This document shows positions 29,455 to 39,875 of a stretch of DNA of 64,000 nucleotides, one piece after another. Source of the DNA: Paenibacillus antibioticophila (GTDB lineage Bacteria; Bacillota; Bacilli; Paenibacillales; Paenibacillaceae). The notes beneath the pieces are model-generated. The model had not been told where the DNA came from. It worked only from the letters and a program-made list of their open reading frames with translations, and searched no databases. The stretch spans positions 545,930 through 609,929 of the forward strand of contig NZ_HG005140.1 of the NCBI RefSeq assembly GCF_000455265.1. Reading direction: 5' to 3'. The position numbers and the translations under genes were made by a program. Positions within the stretch are counted from its first letter, which is position 1; each line of letters starts with the position of its first letter.

Positions 29455-31836
29455 TCAGTCCTCCACCCGAATCCCCAATACCGATTCTGCCAAATCCACA
29501 TGTTCATGATCTAACTGCACTTTGACCTTACCGATCCTTCGAGCTTCACGCCATAATCTTAAGTCTTCTTCATTTTCCAGCTTCAACTCCGCAATTTCAC
29601 TAGCCCTATCAAACATGTACTTACTTGTATACAGACAAGTAAGTATCCTTTGACCCCCTAAAGCAATAGGCTTGTCCCGCTGCTGCCAACGCTCAATCGT
29701 AAATCTAACATATAGGTCCTCCTCCGTCCCAGGTCGAGCGGGTCGTTCCGTGATCTCACTTCTCCTAACGACCTTCCAGTCTATAACTTTTCCAAACCAG
29801 TGAATACCTCTATTTTTTGATCCTAGGAACTTTCCACGTGACTGACACATTGCAATATACTCGATTTGGGTTAAAAGCTTGTGGTCTGCAAGATTTTTAA
29901 GGGGCATATGATAGAAAGCATGTTCCAAAGCTACATTTAACTGAGCCGGTCCCCTCACCGAGCCGACAAGAACATTTTTCCCAACATATTTATTATAGTA
30001 ATATTCCTTTGTCCCGCGTGGACGAGTGGAACGTTCGTATGCTTTTTCTGGACTATCTTGAATCATTTCGTCAAGAAGTTGTTCCATAAGATTTGTTGCG
30101 TTCGGTAGAAACGGAATTGCCCCAATGTTGACTAACTGAATGCTTTTATATAAAGGATGCTCCTTAAACTTCTCCTCATCAGAATATGGAAAAAGCACAT
30201 ACGCCCCGAACATACTCCGTTCATACTCACCGTTATGTTTATCCTTGTACACAATCGCATCCCGATAACGGTGCATCGTGTTAATATCGTCTTCCTCCGG
30301 ACCGGGTTGATTGTACTTCTTCCCATAAGGGGTCCCTTCATAGGCTGGATTCAGACGATATTTTGCATCAAAGACATATTTATACTCAATAGCAGCATCA
30401 TTCTTTTTTAATGCCAGTACATTATCAGGCCTTTGTTTTAAGGTAGAATCACCATCCCCGGTAGGTAGGGAGTTGTAATACAGGGTAAATATCTCGCCAT
30501 TACGCGGATTACGATAGACGATCTTTGCCTTTTTGCTTTGATTTAGCGTAACAAAAAGACTATTTCGATTCAGTTTGATAAAGTCTTGACTAATTAACTC
30601 ATATTTTCGCTGCAATAATTCGTGGATCTTCAAGAAACACCAATACTCGTATAGCTGTGCCATGTCCTTCATAGATAAGCGGAATAAGTCCCCTTGGATC
30701 GAAAGACCCTTCATGAGTAAGAGATAGATCCGGTATACTTCTCGATATCCCGGAGCCATTTGCAGTACGAGCGTCAAAGAAATCCGTTTCATATCCCCAA
30801 CATCTAAAAAGTCTTGCTTCAATAGTCGTTGTAACTGCGTGTTCATCAGGTCAATTTTTTTGAGCAATAGGGGATCTGGATTTTTCTTTTTCACAACATA
30901 CTTTCTGAGTTCATTTAACTTTGAAGAAATTCGTACTAATGCCCAGCGAACGAAGCGGTTCTCCGCTGTATCAAAGTCCATATATCGCTTAGCTTCAAGC
31001 ACATGAGTAGGTAGCTGTTGTCCCTGAGCAAAAAGCTCCGGTCTTTTTCGCAAAAAAGCAATGTTCTCCTTCCCTACCCGCTTCGCTCTAGAGGCCTCTA
31101 CCAGATGAGATTCACGGCGCATTTTGTAATGCGGCGCATTTTTGATGCGATCGATCCCCTGGGTAAGCTGCCCAAAAGCCTGCTGTAATATCGTAAAAAA
31201 CTCCGTCAGACTCTGGTGCCGCGTTTCCCTTAACCCTGTGAGATGAAACGTCTTGCGAAGAAAGTCAAAAGACAGATTGTATATCTGATCATTAACCTCC
31301 CGCAAAATCACTTCGTAATCACGCTTGTAATCCATTTTGGAAGGGAATACTTCGAGCTGCAGCCTGAAGATGACCTCGCCATGCAGGCGAAATTCTAGCT
31401 CCGACAGACCTACATCATTTCCAAAGTTAAGCACACCTGACAAGATTCTCCCCTTCTTACCCAAGGCCTTTATTGCCTGCCGTAGGTTTACATTTTCATG
31501 GAAAAAGGCAATGGGGAGTTCCGACTCTTTTTCCACAACAAGTTCATAAGCCTGCGTTTCGAAAAACAAAGGCCCTGCCGGATCGCCAGGCTTCCAAGCT
31601 TGGAGGCCTGATGTCTGATGAGAAAACACTTGTATCGATTGTATCTCCAGTTTCGAAAAGGGAGCTTCCACATGAAAATGGGCATCAGACCATACACCCC
31701 CCTCCTGACGATGAAGCTGTAAAGTCTCAACGGTGGGATGAAACGGTTTCCCTTTGATATAGAGATCAAACAGATTAGTCTCTATTCGTAGCAGCTCAAT
31801 CGGGGCATTATGATAACCAGTAAGAGGTGAACCCAT
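29455..31836 (-). CDS. McrC-like DUF2357/PD-(D/E)XK nuclease subunit
   Basis: 793 residues. The N-terminal half has the DUF2357 layout; the nuclease core is near residue 480-500, with RPDNVLALKK, then the acidic-x-Lys motif in YVFDAKYRLNP. In McrBC-type systems this subunit cuts modified DNA when translocated by the McrB motor. The ATG at 31836 is chosen (GGAGG 10 nt upstream); it overlaps the end of the motor gene by 29 nt, so the two subunits are co-translated. The region is AT-richer than its surroundings. Three short collinear pieces of a second copy lie at 53.1 kb. Confidence 0.82.
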   Translation of the reverse strand: MGSPLTGYHNAPIELLRIETNLFDLYIKGKPFHPTVETLQLHRQEGGVWSDAHFHVEAPFSKLEIQSIQVFSHQTSGLQAWKPGDPAGPLFFETQAYELVVEKESELPIAFFHENVNLRQAIKALGKKGRILSGVLNFGNDVGLSELEFRLHGEVIFRLQLEVFPSKMDYKRDYEVILREVNDQIYNLSFDFLRKTFHLTGLRETRHQSLTEFFTILQQAFGQLTQGIDRIKNAPHYKMRRESHLVEASRAKRVGKENIAFLRKRPELFAQGQQLPTHVLEAKRYMDFDTAENRFVRWALVRISSKLNELRKYVVKKKNPDPLLLKKIDLMNTQLQRLLKQDFLDVGDMKRISLTLVLQMAPGYREVYRIYLLLMKGLSIQGDLFRLSMKDMAQLYEYWCFLKIHELLQRKYELISQDFIKLNRNSLFVTLNQSKKAKIVYRNPRNGEIFTLYYNSLPTGDGDSTLKQRPDNVLALKKNDAAIEYKYVFDAKYRLNPAYEGTPYGKKYNQPGPEEDDINTMHRYRDAIVYKDKHNGEYERSMFGAYVLFPYSDEEKFKEHPLYKSIQLVNIGAIPFLPNATNLMEQLLDEMIQDSPEKAYERSTRPRGTKEYYYNKYVGKNVLVGSVRGPAQLNVALEHAFYHMPLKNLADHKLLTQIEYIAMCQSRGKFLGSKNRGIHWFGKVIDWKVVRRSEITERPARPGTEEDLYVRFTIERWQQRDKPIALGGQRILTCLYTSKYMFDRASEIAELKLENEEDLRLWREARRIGKVKVQLDHEHVDLAESVLGIRVED

Positions 31837-34021
31837 CTTCCTCAAGCCTCCGTAACATCGAAGCGATTTTTCTTGCACTTAGCGGATACTTAGCCTCACT
31901 TATCATTCGATTGAGCTTAGTTCCCTCGAATAAAGAGCCTAAATCCTCCAAATAGTCATTTTCAGCAAATGTTGCAACCACGCACTCCTTCAACAATTTT
32001 AAAAGAACTTTTTTGATTGATACACTGCTACCTTGAATTCGCGGCAGTATTTTTTGGAGTAATTGACGATCAAACGCTTCTTCCTCAGAACACAAGCTAA
32101 ATCTCTGATTATAGAGCATATAAAAACATACCGCATCCCGAATTCGGAACCCTACATGAGCATGAATCTCCTCTAGAATATTATTAATTTGTACTAGGGA
32201 ATGGGTTGTCTTCGTGATTAGGGCTTTGGTATCCGCATTGAATGCATCCACAAGCTGAAGATAGTCACTTCTAAGGAACTGATTCGGAGTAGGTGCTGAG
32301 CTAAGCTCCATTCCTGGCTCCTCATCGGGAAACTGAGCTAAATAGATATCATTGAACTCTATCGTATTTGCACGGTCGAGCACCTTTTTACTAAACGGAT
32401 GAGTCGTCTCATCCATATTGACCGTTCCGATCAAATATACATTCTCAGGAATTGACAGATTGCCATATGTCCGTTGATCTTCACCCTGCATAAGGGAATC
32501 TTCTTGAATGACCGGGTCAGTTACAATACTCTCGTCTTCCCACTTCTGGGTCTCGAGAATGCTGAGGATATCGCTGAAATAATGCTCCACCCTAGCTAAA
32601 TTCATCTCATCAAGGCAGATGAAATAAGGTCTACTCCGGTTTCTTGATGCCTTCAATAGCACTTTAGTTACCTGGCCCGGGCGGAATTTCCCTGACAAAT
32701 CACTATAGCCTATTAGATCCGATGGATCGCTCCAATCCGGCCGGACAGGAATTAGCGTAAATTGACCATTATCCGTAGTAGCACCCACAGCCTCAGCAAA
32801 GAGTTTGATCAGCTTTGTTTTCCCCGTTCCCGAAACGCCTGCTAGGATAACAAAGGGTTTGGTTTTTAGGGAGAGGTAGAAGTTTTCGATCAACCCTGGT
32901 GTATATGCGAATCCCTTATGTTTTATGTATGCTTTTATACTATCAAGCTGCTCACGAACTGCCTCATCCATAATCTCTTCCACCAATTCTAAAGGGAATT
33001 CTGGCTCAGTTACCTCATCTGCTCCAACCAATCTATCAACATACTTCCGATATGTAGTCATAAGTTGCTCTAAATCAGCGATTAATTGATCATCACTCGG
33101 AATATTAGATGCATCGTACCTCTTATATGCGACCGTAGAAACTTGGTAATCTCGCCCCAAGCCAGCCGCTGTCAAATGAATATCTTCATCCGTAGAAAAA
33201 CCCTCAAAAGACAGGTCGCTCCTTAGATCAAGCACCTTTTGATGTAAATACTCATATCCACCTCTTCTTCCTCGATCTTTAATCGGCTTAGTAACTCCTT
33301 GATTAAAGGTCAAGTAAACCGCGCTCATATCCTCTGCAAAAAGATAAACAATGTATTCACCATACTGAGTGGATTTTGTTATTCGGGTATCCATGAGTGC
33401 TATCCAAGGCACCGTTGCCCAATTCCCCTTTCCGACTGAACCATTAATTCGAATATGCTCAGAAACGAAAGAAAGTGAGTTAAGCTGTTCAGGTAGCTTT
33501 TCCCTGAATAGATCACCTAGAGGATGATTAGCAATCGGCTCGGATTTAGCCCCAATATATGTACGTAAGATTTGATCTAAACCATCCTTAAGAGAGAATT
33601 CATACCTAGGTTCAAGCTGAGTATAATACAAATCTAATTCTTGGTTCGCGTAATCCTGAAGCTCTGACAATACTTCTGTGCCTTGAGACCATACTTTATC
33701 AGCGAATGTCAAATAGGCCCCACCAGATTGTTTAATAACAATCGAACGAAGCGCTTCTATTGGAGTGTCAAGAATGGATCTTATTTGTGAAATATTCATA
33801 GACGCCCACTGTGATGATACTTTCGGTGGAGGTGCGTCCACAATAAGATTATTAGTCTCTCTATATTGGTAATAGGTCAGAAACCTTTGTGCCACGTCAT
33901 CAACTTTTAGCATCCTATCGTGGGTTTCCCGCCAAATGTCAATCATAGCAAGTACAAGTACCATTTTGTAAGATTTCTGTTTTGTGCGGAATATATTTGC
34001 AAATTCGACTGGAAGTGACAT
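31808..34021 (-). CDS. McrB-like AAA+ GTPase/ATPase with DUF3578 N-domain
   Basis: 737 residues. Residues ~120-290 form a MrcB_N/DUF3578 DNA-recognition-like domain (LPEQLNSLSFVSEHIRING, GNWATVPWIALMD). The AAA+ domain carries Walker A GVSGTGKTKL (~residue 395), Walker B FICLDEMNLARVEHYFSD, and the McrB-type GTVNMDETTHPFSKKVLDRA. It should assemble as a hexamer that recognises modified cytosine in DNA and drives the nuclease encoded by the overlapping downstream gene. GGAGGG precedes the ATG. Confidence 0.85.
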   Translation of the reverse strand: MSLPVEFANIFRTKQKSYKMVLVLAMIDIWRETHDRMLKVDDVAQRFLTYYQYRETNNLIVDAPPPKVSSQWASMNISQIRSILDTPIEALRSIVIKQSGGAYLTFADKVWSQGTEVLSELQDYANQELDLYYTQLEPRYEFSLKDGLDQILRTYIGAKSEPIANHPLGDLFREKLPEQLNSLSFVSEHIRINGSVGKGNWATVPWIALMDTRITKSTQYGEYIVYLFAEDMSAVYLTFNQGVTKPIKDRGRRGGYEYLHQKVLDLRSDLSFEGFSTDEDIHLTAAGLGRDYQVSTVAYKRYDASNIPSDDQLIADLEQLMTTYRKYVDRLVGADEVTEPEFPLELVEEIMDEAVREQLDSIKAYIKHKGFAYTPGLIENFYLSLKTKPFVILAGVSGTGKTKLIKLFAEAVGATTDNGQFTLIPVRPDWSDPSDLIGYSDLSGKFRPGQVTKVLLKASRNRSRPYFICLDEMNLARVEHYFSDILSILETQKWEDESIVTDPVIQEDSLMQGEDQRTYGNLSIPENVYLIGTVNMDETTHPFSKKVLDRANTIEFNDIYLAQFPDEEPGMELSSAPTPNQFLRSDYLQLVDAFNADTKALITKTTHSLVQINNILEEIHAHVGFRIRDAVCFYMLYNQRFSLCSEEEAFDRQLLQKILPRIQGSSVSIKKVLLKLLKECVVATFAENDYLEDLGSLFEGTKLNRMISEAKYPLSARKIASMLRRLEEDGFTSYWLS

Positions 34022-34071
34022 GCTTTGCCCTCCGGGATTTTAGTAGATTAGTTTACTCGTGAATGTAACAA

Positions 34072-34878
34072 TTAAATTGAATACTCAACTACTTGTTTTT
34101 TAGGAATTCTATATGTAAATACCTCTTGTTTAAATAGCTCCTCTTTTGATAGGATTTTAAAAATTGCCGCTTTCTTGATGTCTATACTGTCTCCGAGAAG
34201 CATATTATTTCTGTCGATTAAATGATAGATATACCATCTTTTTTTACTGTCTTCATTAATTATATAAAATACTTCTTTTGAATAATCTCTCCAAATAGAT
34301 CTATAATGTTCAAATATCCCCTTAGAAAATATTGTGAAAACAGTATTAACAATAAACATACCTAAACATAAAAACAATATCAAATAGATATTTTGCTTTG
34401 CATTATCTAAAAACAATTCTTCTTTTTTCAGAGCATCCGAGAGGGTAACAGGAAATATAGAATATAGTTGCAAAAAAGCTATAAATAATGAAGCAAATGA
34501 AAGTATCCTATTTCGTCTCTCTTTCTCGCATCCTTTCTTCTTTAGAAAAGTAAAGTACCCGCTCATTATCAATGCTAATACATAAATAATGAAGGAAATA
34601 TTCAAAAATCCCCCATCAACTTCAAGTATAAAAAAGACCCATGTAAGTAGAATAGAAAATAAAAAGGCTACATTAGATAGAACAATGATATTACCCATTC
34701 CCACCAAAAAATTCTTCTCTTTACTAAAATAAACCTTTTCTATTTTTGTTGAAGTTAATAAAGTAAGTGGTTGCGTTTTAAAAATTATTGCTATTAGCCC
34801 AATTGCAACGGATGCGATACTAATATATTTTGCTCCGAGTCCAACTTGAGAAAGTAATAGCATCAAATTACCAGACAA
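34072..34878 (-). CDS. Four-helix membrane protein in the defence islet
   Basis: 268 residues from a TTG at 34878 with GGAGGG 7 nt upstream. Membrane helices at about residues 8-32, 60-85, 93-110, and 160-180 precede a ~90-residue cytoplasmic C-terminal domain (IFEHYRSIWRDYSKEVFYII, DRNNMLLGDSIDIKKAAIFK). No family is recognised. It is AT-rich, 51 bp upstream of the McrB-like gene and on the same strand. A membrane effector or sensor linked to the restriction genes is possible, but this is only inferred from position. Confidence 0.6.
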   Translation of the reverse strand: MSGNLMLLLSQVGLGAKYISIASVAIGLIAIIFKTQPLTLLTSTKIEKVYFSKEKNFLVGMGNIIVLSNVAFLFSILLTWVFFILEVDGGFLNISFIIYVLALIMSGYFTFLKKKGCEKERRNRILSFASLFIAFLQLYSIFPVTLSDALKKEELFLDNAKQNIYLILFLCLGMFIVNTVFTIFSKGIFEHYRSIWRDYSKEVFYIINEDSKKRWYIYHLIDRNNMLLGDSIDIKKAAIFKILSKEELFKQEVFTYRIPKKQVVEYSI

Positions 34879-34893
34879 ATTATAGCCCTCCAA

Positions 34894-35109
34894 TTAAATA
34901 AAGTTATATAAAACTTCCGAGAAGTTTATAGACCTCTTGCTTCCCCCTAATATTAGCAGTTTTATTTTATCTCTTCTTATAGTAGAGTCATACTCCAATA
35001 ACTTTCGTATATATAATAAGAGAGCACTGAGGTTCATTATTCTGTGTCCGAATAAACAGGTCTTATTGATAGGATAATGTAACAGAGTATCAGATTCGTC
35101 CAACATCAC
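34894..35109 (-). CDS. Small hypothetical protein
   Basis: 71 residues, Leu/Ile-rich (MNLSALLLYIRKLLEYDSTI) with a basic middle. Its stop directly precedes the RBS of the membrane-protein gene, which favours a real coupled gene, but its own ATG is poorly placed after AGGGTG. It could instead be a remnant. No homologue recognised. Confidence 0.35.
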   Translation of the reverse strand: MMLDESDTLLHYPINKTCLFGHRIMNLSALLLYIRKLLEYDSTIRRDKIKLLILGGSKRSINFSEVLYNFI

Positions 35110-35214
35110 CCTAAAAAATATTTAGAATGGGCGGCTTCATAAATCAACAAGCCGTCATGTAAAACTAACGTTTTTTCCATTCATCATCATACTCGTCAAG
35201 AACCAGTGGCATAA

Positions 35215-36738
35215 TCAGTCCCGATGACTCTCGTTTTTTTGTATTTCTTCTTCGTTAATACCCAGTGATAAATAGATTAAGGCGGCTCTAGCTAGTCTTA
35301 AGATGTTCATTGTCATAGCTTCAAACTGATCACGTGATACAGAATACGCAAGTGTATCCTCAAAGGGATCATGATAGTTGTCATCGGAACGACTGACGAA
35401 GTATTCATGAACTTTTACATACTTATGTTCAAGATGATTCCGCAAAGCACTCATGTTCCGTGAGTTCGGATCAATTGCTTCCCTAAATTCAAAATCTTTA
35501 TAATACAAATCTAGCGACAACCAGTATAGACCTCTAAGCGACCAATTTTTTCGACAGATAAATTCTTCACGAAGTCCAAGCTTCTGCTCCCGCTTTTTAA
35601 ACCATAGTGTTCTAAAATTAACTTTATCTTGAGGTATTTGTAATTCCAAATAATCATTTATAAAGTACGCAATCTTATCGAATAAAGAGTACGCGATTCG
35701 GTATGCTGATGCCATTTGTTGAATACTAAAACCATAGACAGGATAATCCAATGTATTATATAAATAAACGTCCTTATCGGATAGGTGAGTGGAACCCTTA
35801 CTTATCTTCAACCCTTCATACACTAACCAACGAGCATAAACATACTCCTGTTTTAAAGCATTGTAAAAGCCATGGTAAATTGGCCCCTCGCTCTCCGCAT
35901 TATCCCGTATTCGGATACTTGGGCATGTTAATATATCATTATTTGCAATGCTATATTCTCCAAGATCATTTAGTGGATTCAAAAATAGCGAATTTTTCAA
36001 ACACCAGCTTCGATAATTTTTTTCTACCTCATCAACGCCCATAGAGTAACTTGTTAGATCGATTTCCTTTTCTAAAAAATCCTTTTCCATGATACGCTCA
36101 ATCTCGTTGGAGCATCTTAGAAATGCCTGAGTAGCATTACCATCAAGATCATATTCGAGGGAAGCCTTTAACTTCCGATATGCCTGATGTAAAAATAAGC
36201 TCTGGTGTCCGTCGTCGTATAAAACTCTAGCATAGCTAAAAAGTCCATATCCATAATTTCCAATAGCCATTTGAAAATTTTCATTTCTACTAAGTGCTTT
36301 ACGCCAGTAGTACGAAGCCTCAACGTAACGACCGACTTGACTAAATACATTTGCTAGGTTGGTGTATATTTGACACATTCTGTTAGTTGGTAAACACCCT
36401 TCTTCCTCTGCGATTAACACCGCTCTTCTAAGACATATTAACTCTTTCTCTAGCTCCAATTGGGTCCAGTTCCATAAGTTTTCCTCTAAGTTAAAATATC
36501 TGACTCCATCCCAGTAATTTGCTTCTGTATACTCTAATATTGCTCTCTGACTAGAAGTTATGTCTCTTAGACGAAGCTCATTAATAAGCTCGTAAGCTTT
36601 TTGAAATCCAACCTGCTGACGGTAGTCGCAGGAAAGATCAACAAGCAGACCTATGGTAATGAGAGCTGTATCATTGTCCATTTTCAAAAAGTCAAATGAA
36701 GTAAGTGATATTAATTCATTAAATAGTAGATCATTCAT
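35215..36738 (-). CDS. LA2681-type HEPN-domain protein
   Basis: 507 residues. The first ~230 are TPR-like helical repeats (NLANVFSQVGRYVEASYYWR). The C-terminal part (~330-460) matches the LA2681 HEPN family: AYSLFDKIAYFINDYLELQI and the catalytic-type R-x4-H in LRNHLEHKY. HEPN domains with this motif are metal-independent RNases that act in toxin and abortive-infection systems. AAAGGAG precedes the ATG at 36738. It lies upstream of and in the same direction as the membrane protein and McrBC-like genes. An antiviral role is inference from family and context. Confidence 0.8.
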   Translation of the reverse strand: MNDLLFNELISLTSFDFLKMDNDTALITIGLLVDLSCDYRQQVGFQKAYELINELRLRDITSSQRAILEYTEANYWDGVRYFNLEENLWNWTQLELEKELICLRRAVLIAEEEGCLPTNRMCQIYTNLANVFSQVGRYVEASYYWRKALSRNENFQMAIGNYGYGLFSYARVLYDDGHQSLFLHQAYRKLKASLEYDLDGNATQAFLRCSNEIERIMEKDFLEKEIDLTSYSMGVDEVEKNYRSWCLKNSLFLNPLNDLGEYSIANNDILTCPSIRIRDNAESEGPIYHGFYNALKQEYVYARWLVYEGLKISKGSTHLSDKDVYLYNTLDYPVYGFSIQQMASAYRIAYSLFDKIAYFINDYLELQIPQDKVNFRTLWFKKREQKLGLREEFICRKNWSLRGLYWLSLDLYYKDFEFREAIDPNSRNMSALRNHLEHKYVKVHEYFVSRSDDNYHDPFEDTLAYSVSRDQFEAMTMNILRLARAALIYLSLGINEEEIQKNESHRD

Positions 36739-36884
36739 GATCTCACTCCTTTGATACACACATCGTTGTTATCTCAATTATATAAGACTTAGGTTGTAGT
36801 CGGCAGTATCATTTACCAGATTGAATATGAAGACAGTACATCGTCAATACCGGGATAAACTCAATCTTAGTGGGATACTTGGTT

Positions 36885-37640
36885 TGGGCCTTCGGCTTAA
36901 GTCATAGAAGAAGACAAACAGGCTGACCAGAAAGGAGGTAGGTTACGAGGGCTTGGGAGACAACAAAACTCCCTTATGGAGCGGTACCGCCTACACATCA
37001 TCAGAAATATGTCTTATTCGACAGCAGAGAAGCTCAAAGCCCTAGAGCGAGGCAGTTTACCCCACCTTTTCAAGTACGAGTAAGTAAAAACGGAAGGAAC
37101 AGCTAGGCGACTCATGAAAGACTGGGCAAACCAATCATTCGAAAGAAACGAAAACAATCTAATTAAATATCGTCCGTCGTGTTCCAAATCGATTGAAGAG
37201 TCAGTTTTATGGTACAGGTACCTCAGCCGAAAACGATTACCAACATCACTTATATTTCTGATGGTACAGACTTTCATTACTTATCGGTCATCCAAGATAT
37301 ATTCAACAACGAGATTGAAGCTTGGCAATTATCTGAACGAAATGACGTTAAAACTTGTGTTTGATACCATCAAACAGTGGACAAGAAAAAGTGACGTCTG
37401 CATTCAACGTTAAGTGCAGCCACTCATGCATAAAAACCCGCCCATATAACGCATGTATCGAATCCTTCTTTTTGCATTCAAAACAGAGAAGCCGTGCCCT
37501 AAGTAGGGTAATTTAGTGAGAGATCCGGCAAGCTATGGAAGATGGCATTTACTATTACAACTACCGACGATTTCAGGCAAAGCTAAGCAGCTAGCACGCA
37601 CCGATTGAGTTCGGCAGGCACTGGCTGCTTAACTTTTTTA
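36885..37640 (+). mobile_element. Decayed IS3-family transposase (orfB) remnant
   Basis: Several frames together give an IS3-type integrase core: ITNITYISDGTDFHYLSVIQ, then DIFNNEIEAWQLSERNDV, then KLVFDTIKQW after a frame change; further on a NACIESFF-like piece and NYRRFQAK near 37570. Multiple stops and frameshifts make it dead. The first ~230 bp are assigned only by position. It fills the 1-kb gap between the HEPN gene and the pectate lyase and marks the right border of the defence islet. Confidence 0.7.
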
Positions 37641-37754
37641 GTGTTTTACACGACGGGAGTATGATCATTTTTTTGAGGAATGGTTGAAGGAGCTTTATCT
37701 TATTTTAAATTATCACCCCACAGCCAATTCAGTTCAGTCCTCCATCCCCTCTCC

Positions 37755-39848
37755 CTACTCCAACACCATATAATAAAGATTAGTAACATCGGCCTTCGTA
37801 ATACTATGCGCCCCGGCTGCAAGCGGTACGCTTACGATCCCGCCAGTCATGGCATAATTCGTTCCATCAATCTTAATTTTTGTTCCGTCGGACGAGTTAA
37901 ATACCAGGGTTAACGTCGCAGCTTTCGTGGTGGTAAAGTTTATGCTGGTCGAGCTCTCGATTTTCAAGCACTGGGTGAGCGTCAATCCGTTGTATGTGAC
38001 GGTTCCCTTGGTTGTTGATAGGTTACCCGCGATCGTGAAGAAGCTGCTGTTCAAGCCGGAGGCGGTAAAGTTATGAACTTGCTCACCAGGTGTTGGATTA
38101 GTTCCCGGATCTGTACCAGGATCTGTTCCTGGGTCCGTACCAGGGTCTGTACCCGGGTCAGAAGTTGAATTCCCCCCAACGGATACAAGCTGTGTTTTGT
38201 AGCTAGTTATTTGAGCCATTAGTGCCGTATTGAGCGAATAGGATGTGTCATCAACGGAATCATTGAATGTCCAAGTAAAGTCTCCGTTGTTCAGGCGCCC
38301 GGCTTCAGCAGTGACGATTTGTTCCACATTGCTTACGTTATCAATGTCGGAGCTGCTTACTCCGGTATCAACGCTTGTATCGAAGTTATTATAAGCCGTT
38401 CCGCCCTTCAATGCTTTGTAGGAGCTTGGCACGGTTTCGCTTCTTGAGGAAGCCAGGTACGCATCGAAGGAGGTTGCATTAGCCGAAGCGGTTCCGGCAT
38501 TGGAGTTGGCATAGATCAGACTGTCCGCATTCACGATAGTGTTGTTATAAGCCTTGATCACGCCCCCGTTTTCGCCTGAGAATGTTCCTGCTCCTAAAGC
38601 ATCCGTACCTTGCAAGGAGCTGAGCATCGGATATTTGGCATGTCTAAAATAATTGGATTCCACAAAGGCCGAAGCTCCAGTGGTAACCCCGACACCGTAC
38701 TTAGAGACTCCGTCATAGAAGTTATTATATATATGAACGGATGCCACTCTGATGCGCGGATGACGGGAATCCGAATGATCAAACCAGTTATGATGGAAGG
38801 TGACGAAGAATTCCTCTGTTTCACTCAAACCGACCAGGGATGCTTTTCCCGAATCCCAGTAGTGATTATATGAGATTGTAATGTAGGTCGAGCCCTTTTT
38901 CAGGTCCGTAGAGCCATCTCCCTTGGCTTGGTCCGCATCTCCGCCTGCGGCTCCATAGAACAGATCATTGTTATGAACCCACACATTGACGTTGCCCGTA
39001 TCCATCGAGATCCCGTCGTCAGGGAACAGCATGAAGCCCAGGTTTCTCACTTCTACATTCCCAACATAGCGGAGAAGGAGTCCCCACCCGTAAGCGTAGG
39101 CGTCGTCTCCGATCCCTTCCAGCGTGATATTCATTTCTGAATAATTATTTTTGCCTTTGACTTGGAGGTAGCCGCTGCTGTTCAGTTGTCCGCTCATGTC
39201 GTCACCCGTGACTTTTCCAATAAAGCGGATAGCAAGCGGGGTTGTATCATACCCTTTTTGTCTCAGGGTCAAAATCTCCCCGATACCAACGCCCGTCTGC
39301 ACACGGCCAGAGCTATTGATCTTCACATCAAGGGTTACGGTTCGTGCAGTCTTGGAGGTTACATAAATCACTTGAGCGCCATTCTTAAGTGTCCCGTTAT
39401 CATTGTAAGCCCCCGAGCCTGTCCCATATTGCGAGTTCGAGGAGAAGGCAAAGCCCGACCGATCATACGCCTTTACAGATAGATTACCGGAAACGGCACT
39501 TACCGATGAACCGTTCGCCAGCCTGGCCTCCACCTTCATCACATAACTTCCGGCCGCAAGGCCTACGGCATCCGCTCTCCAATAGGAAGGGTATTGCCGG
39601 ATCAGCTCATTATCTAGCTGCTGATAACTGGCATCGGATGCGCCTGCGGGCTTAACATATACATTGTATCCTTCCGCGTTGCTTACAGGGGACCATTTTA
39701 CATATGCCGTTTCATTCCAGCCTCCTCCGTCGACAATTGACACCCCGGCAGCGCGGGCGGTTGTATTCCCCCATCCTCCTGCCAGTAAAGATAAGATCAG
39801 AGAAAACATCAAGACCATGCCGGTTACCCTAGCAATACTGTTCTTCAT
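37755..39848 (-). CDS. Secreted polysaccharide lyase family 1 pectate lyase
   Basis: 697 residues. Signal peptide (residues 1-34, cleavage near ARA-AG), a fibronectin-III-like domain (GGGWNETAYVKWSPVSNAEG), then the PL1 parallel beta-helix with DDGISMDTGNVNVWVHNNDL, the KGSTYITISYNHY strand and the catalytic-site motif WFDHSDSRHPRIR. A linker of DPGT repeats (about 575-600) joins a C-terminal ~105-residue beta domain starting VHNFTASGLN that is common on Paenibacillus pectate lyases. It cleaves polygalacturonate by calcium-dependent beta-elimination outside the cell. A cre box lies 230 bp upstream, with a repeat between. Confidence 0.93.
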   Translation of the reverse strand: MKNSIARVTGMVLMFSLILSLLAGGWGNTTARAAGVSIVDGGGWNETAYVKWSPVSNAEGYNVYVKPAGASDASYQQLDNELIRQYPSYWRADAVGLAAGSYVMKVEARLANGSSVSAVSGNLSVKAYDRSGFAFSSNSQYGTGSGAYNDNGTLKNGAQVIYVTSKTARTVTLDVKINSSGRVQTGVGIGEILTLRQKGYDTTPLAIRFIGKVTGDDMSGQLNSSGYLQVKGKNNYSEMNITLEGIGDDAYAYGWGLLLRYVGNVEVRNLGFMLFPDDGISMDTGNVNVWVHNNDLFYGAAGGDADQAKGDGSTDLKKGSTYITISYNHYWDSGKASLVGLSETEEFFVTFHHNWFDHSDSRHPRIRVASVHIYNNFYDGVSKYGVGVTTGASAFVESNYFRHAKYPMLSSLQGTDALGAGTFSGENGGVIKAYNNTIVNADSLIYANSNAGTASANATSFDAYLASSRSETVPSSYKALKGGTAYNNFDTSVDTGVSSSDIDNVSNVEQIVTAEAGRLNNGDFTWTFNDSVDDTSYSLNTALMAQITSYKTQLVSVGGNSTSDPGTDPGTDPGTDPGTDPGTNPTPGEQVHNFTASGLNSSFFTIAGNLSTTKGTVTYNGLTLTQCLKIESSTSINFTTTKAATLTLVFNSSDGTKIKIDGTNYAMTGGIVSVPLAAGAHSITKADVTNLYYMVLE

Positions 39849-39875
39849 TTCATTTCCTCCTCTTATTTTGGTTAC

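Noticed and set aside
35110..35214. 15-codon frame (MPLVLDEYDDEWKKR) after the HEPN gene
   Set aside because: Too short, with no RBS; possibly a scrap of an older gene, not called.
36739..36884. Terminal inverted repeat of the IS3 remnant
   Set aside because: I could not find matching ends on both sides; the borders are eroded.
38100..38170. GGATCTGTACCAGG-type tandem repeats as a repeat array or CRISPR
   Set aside because: They are in frame and encode the DPGT linker of the pectate lyase.
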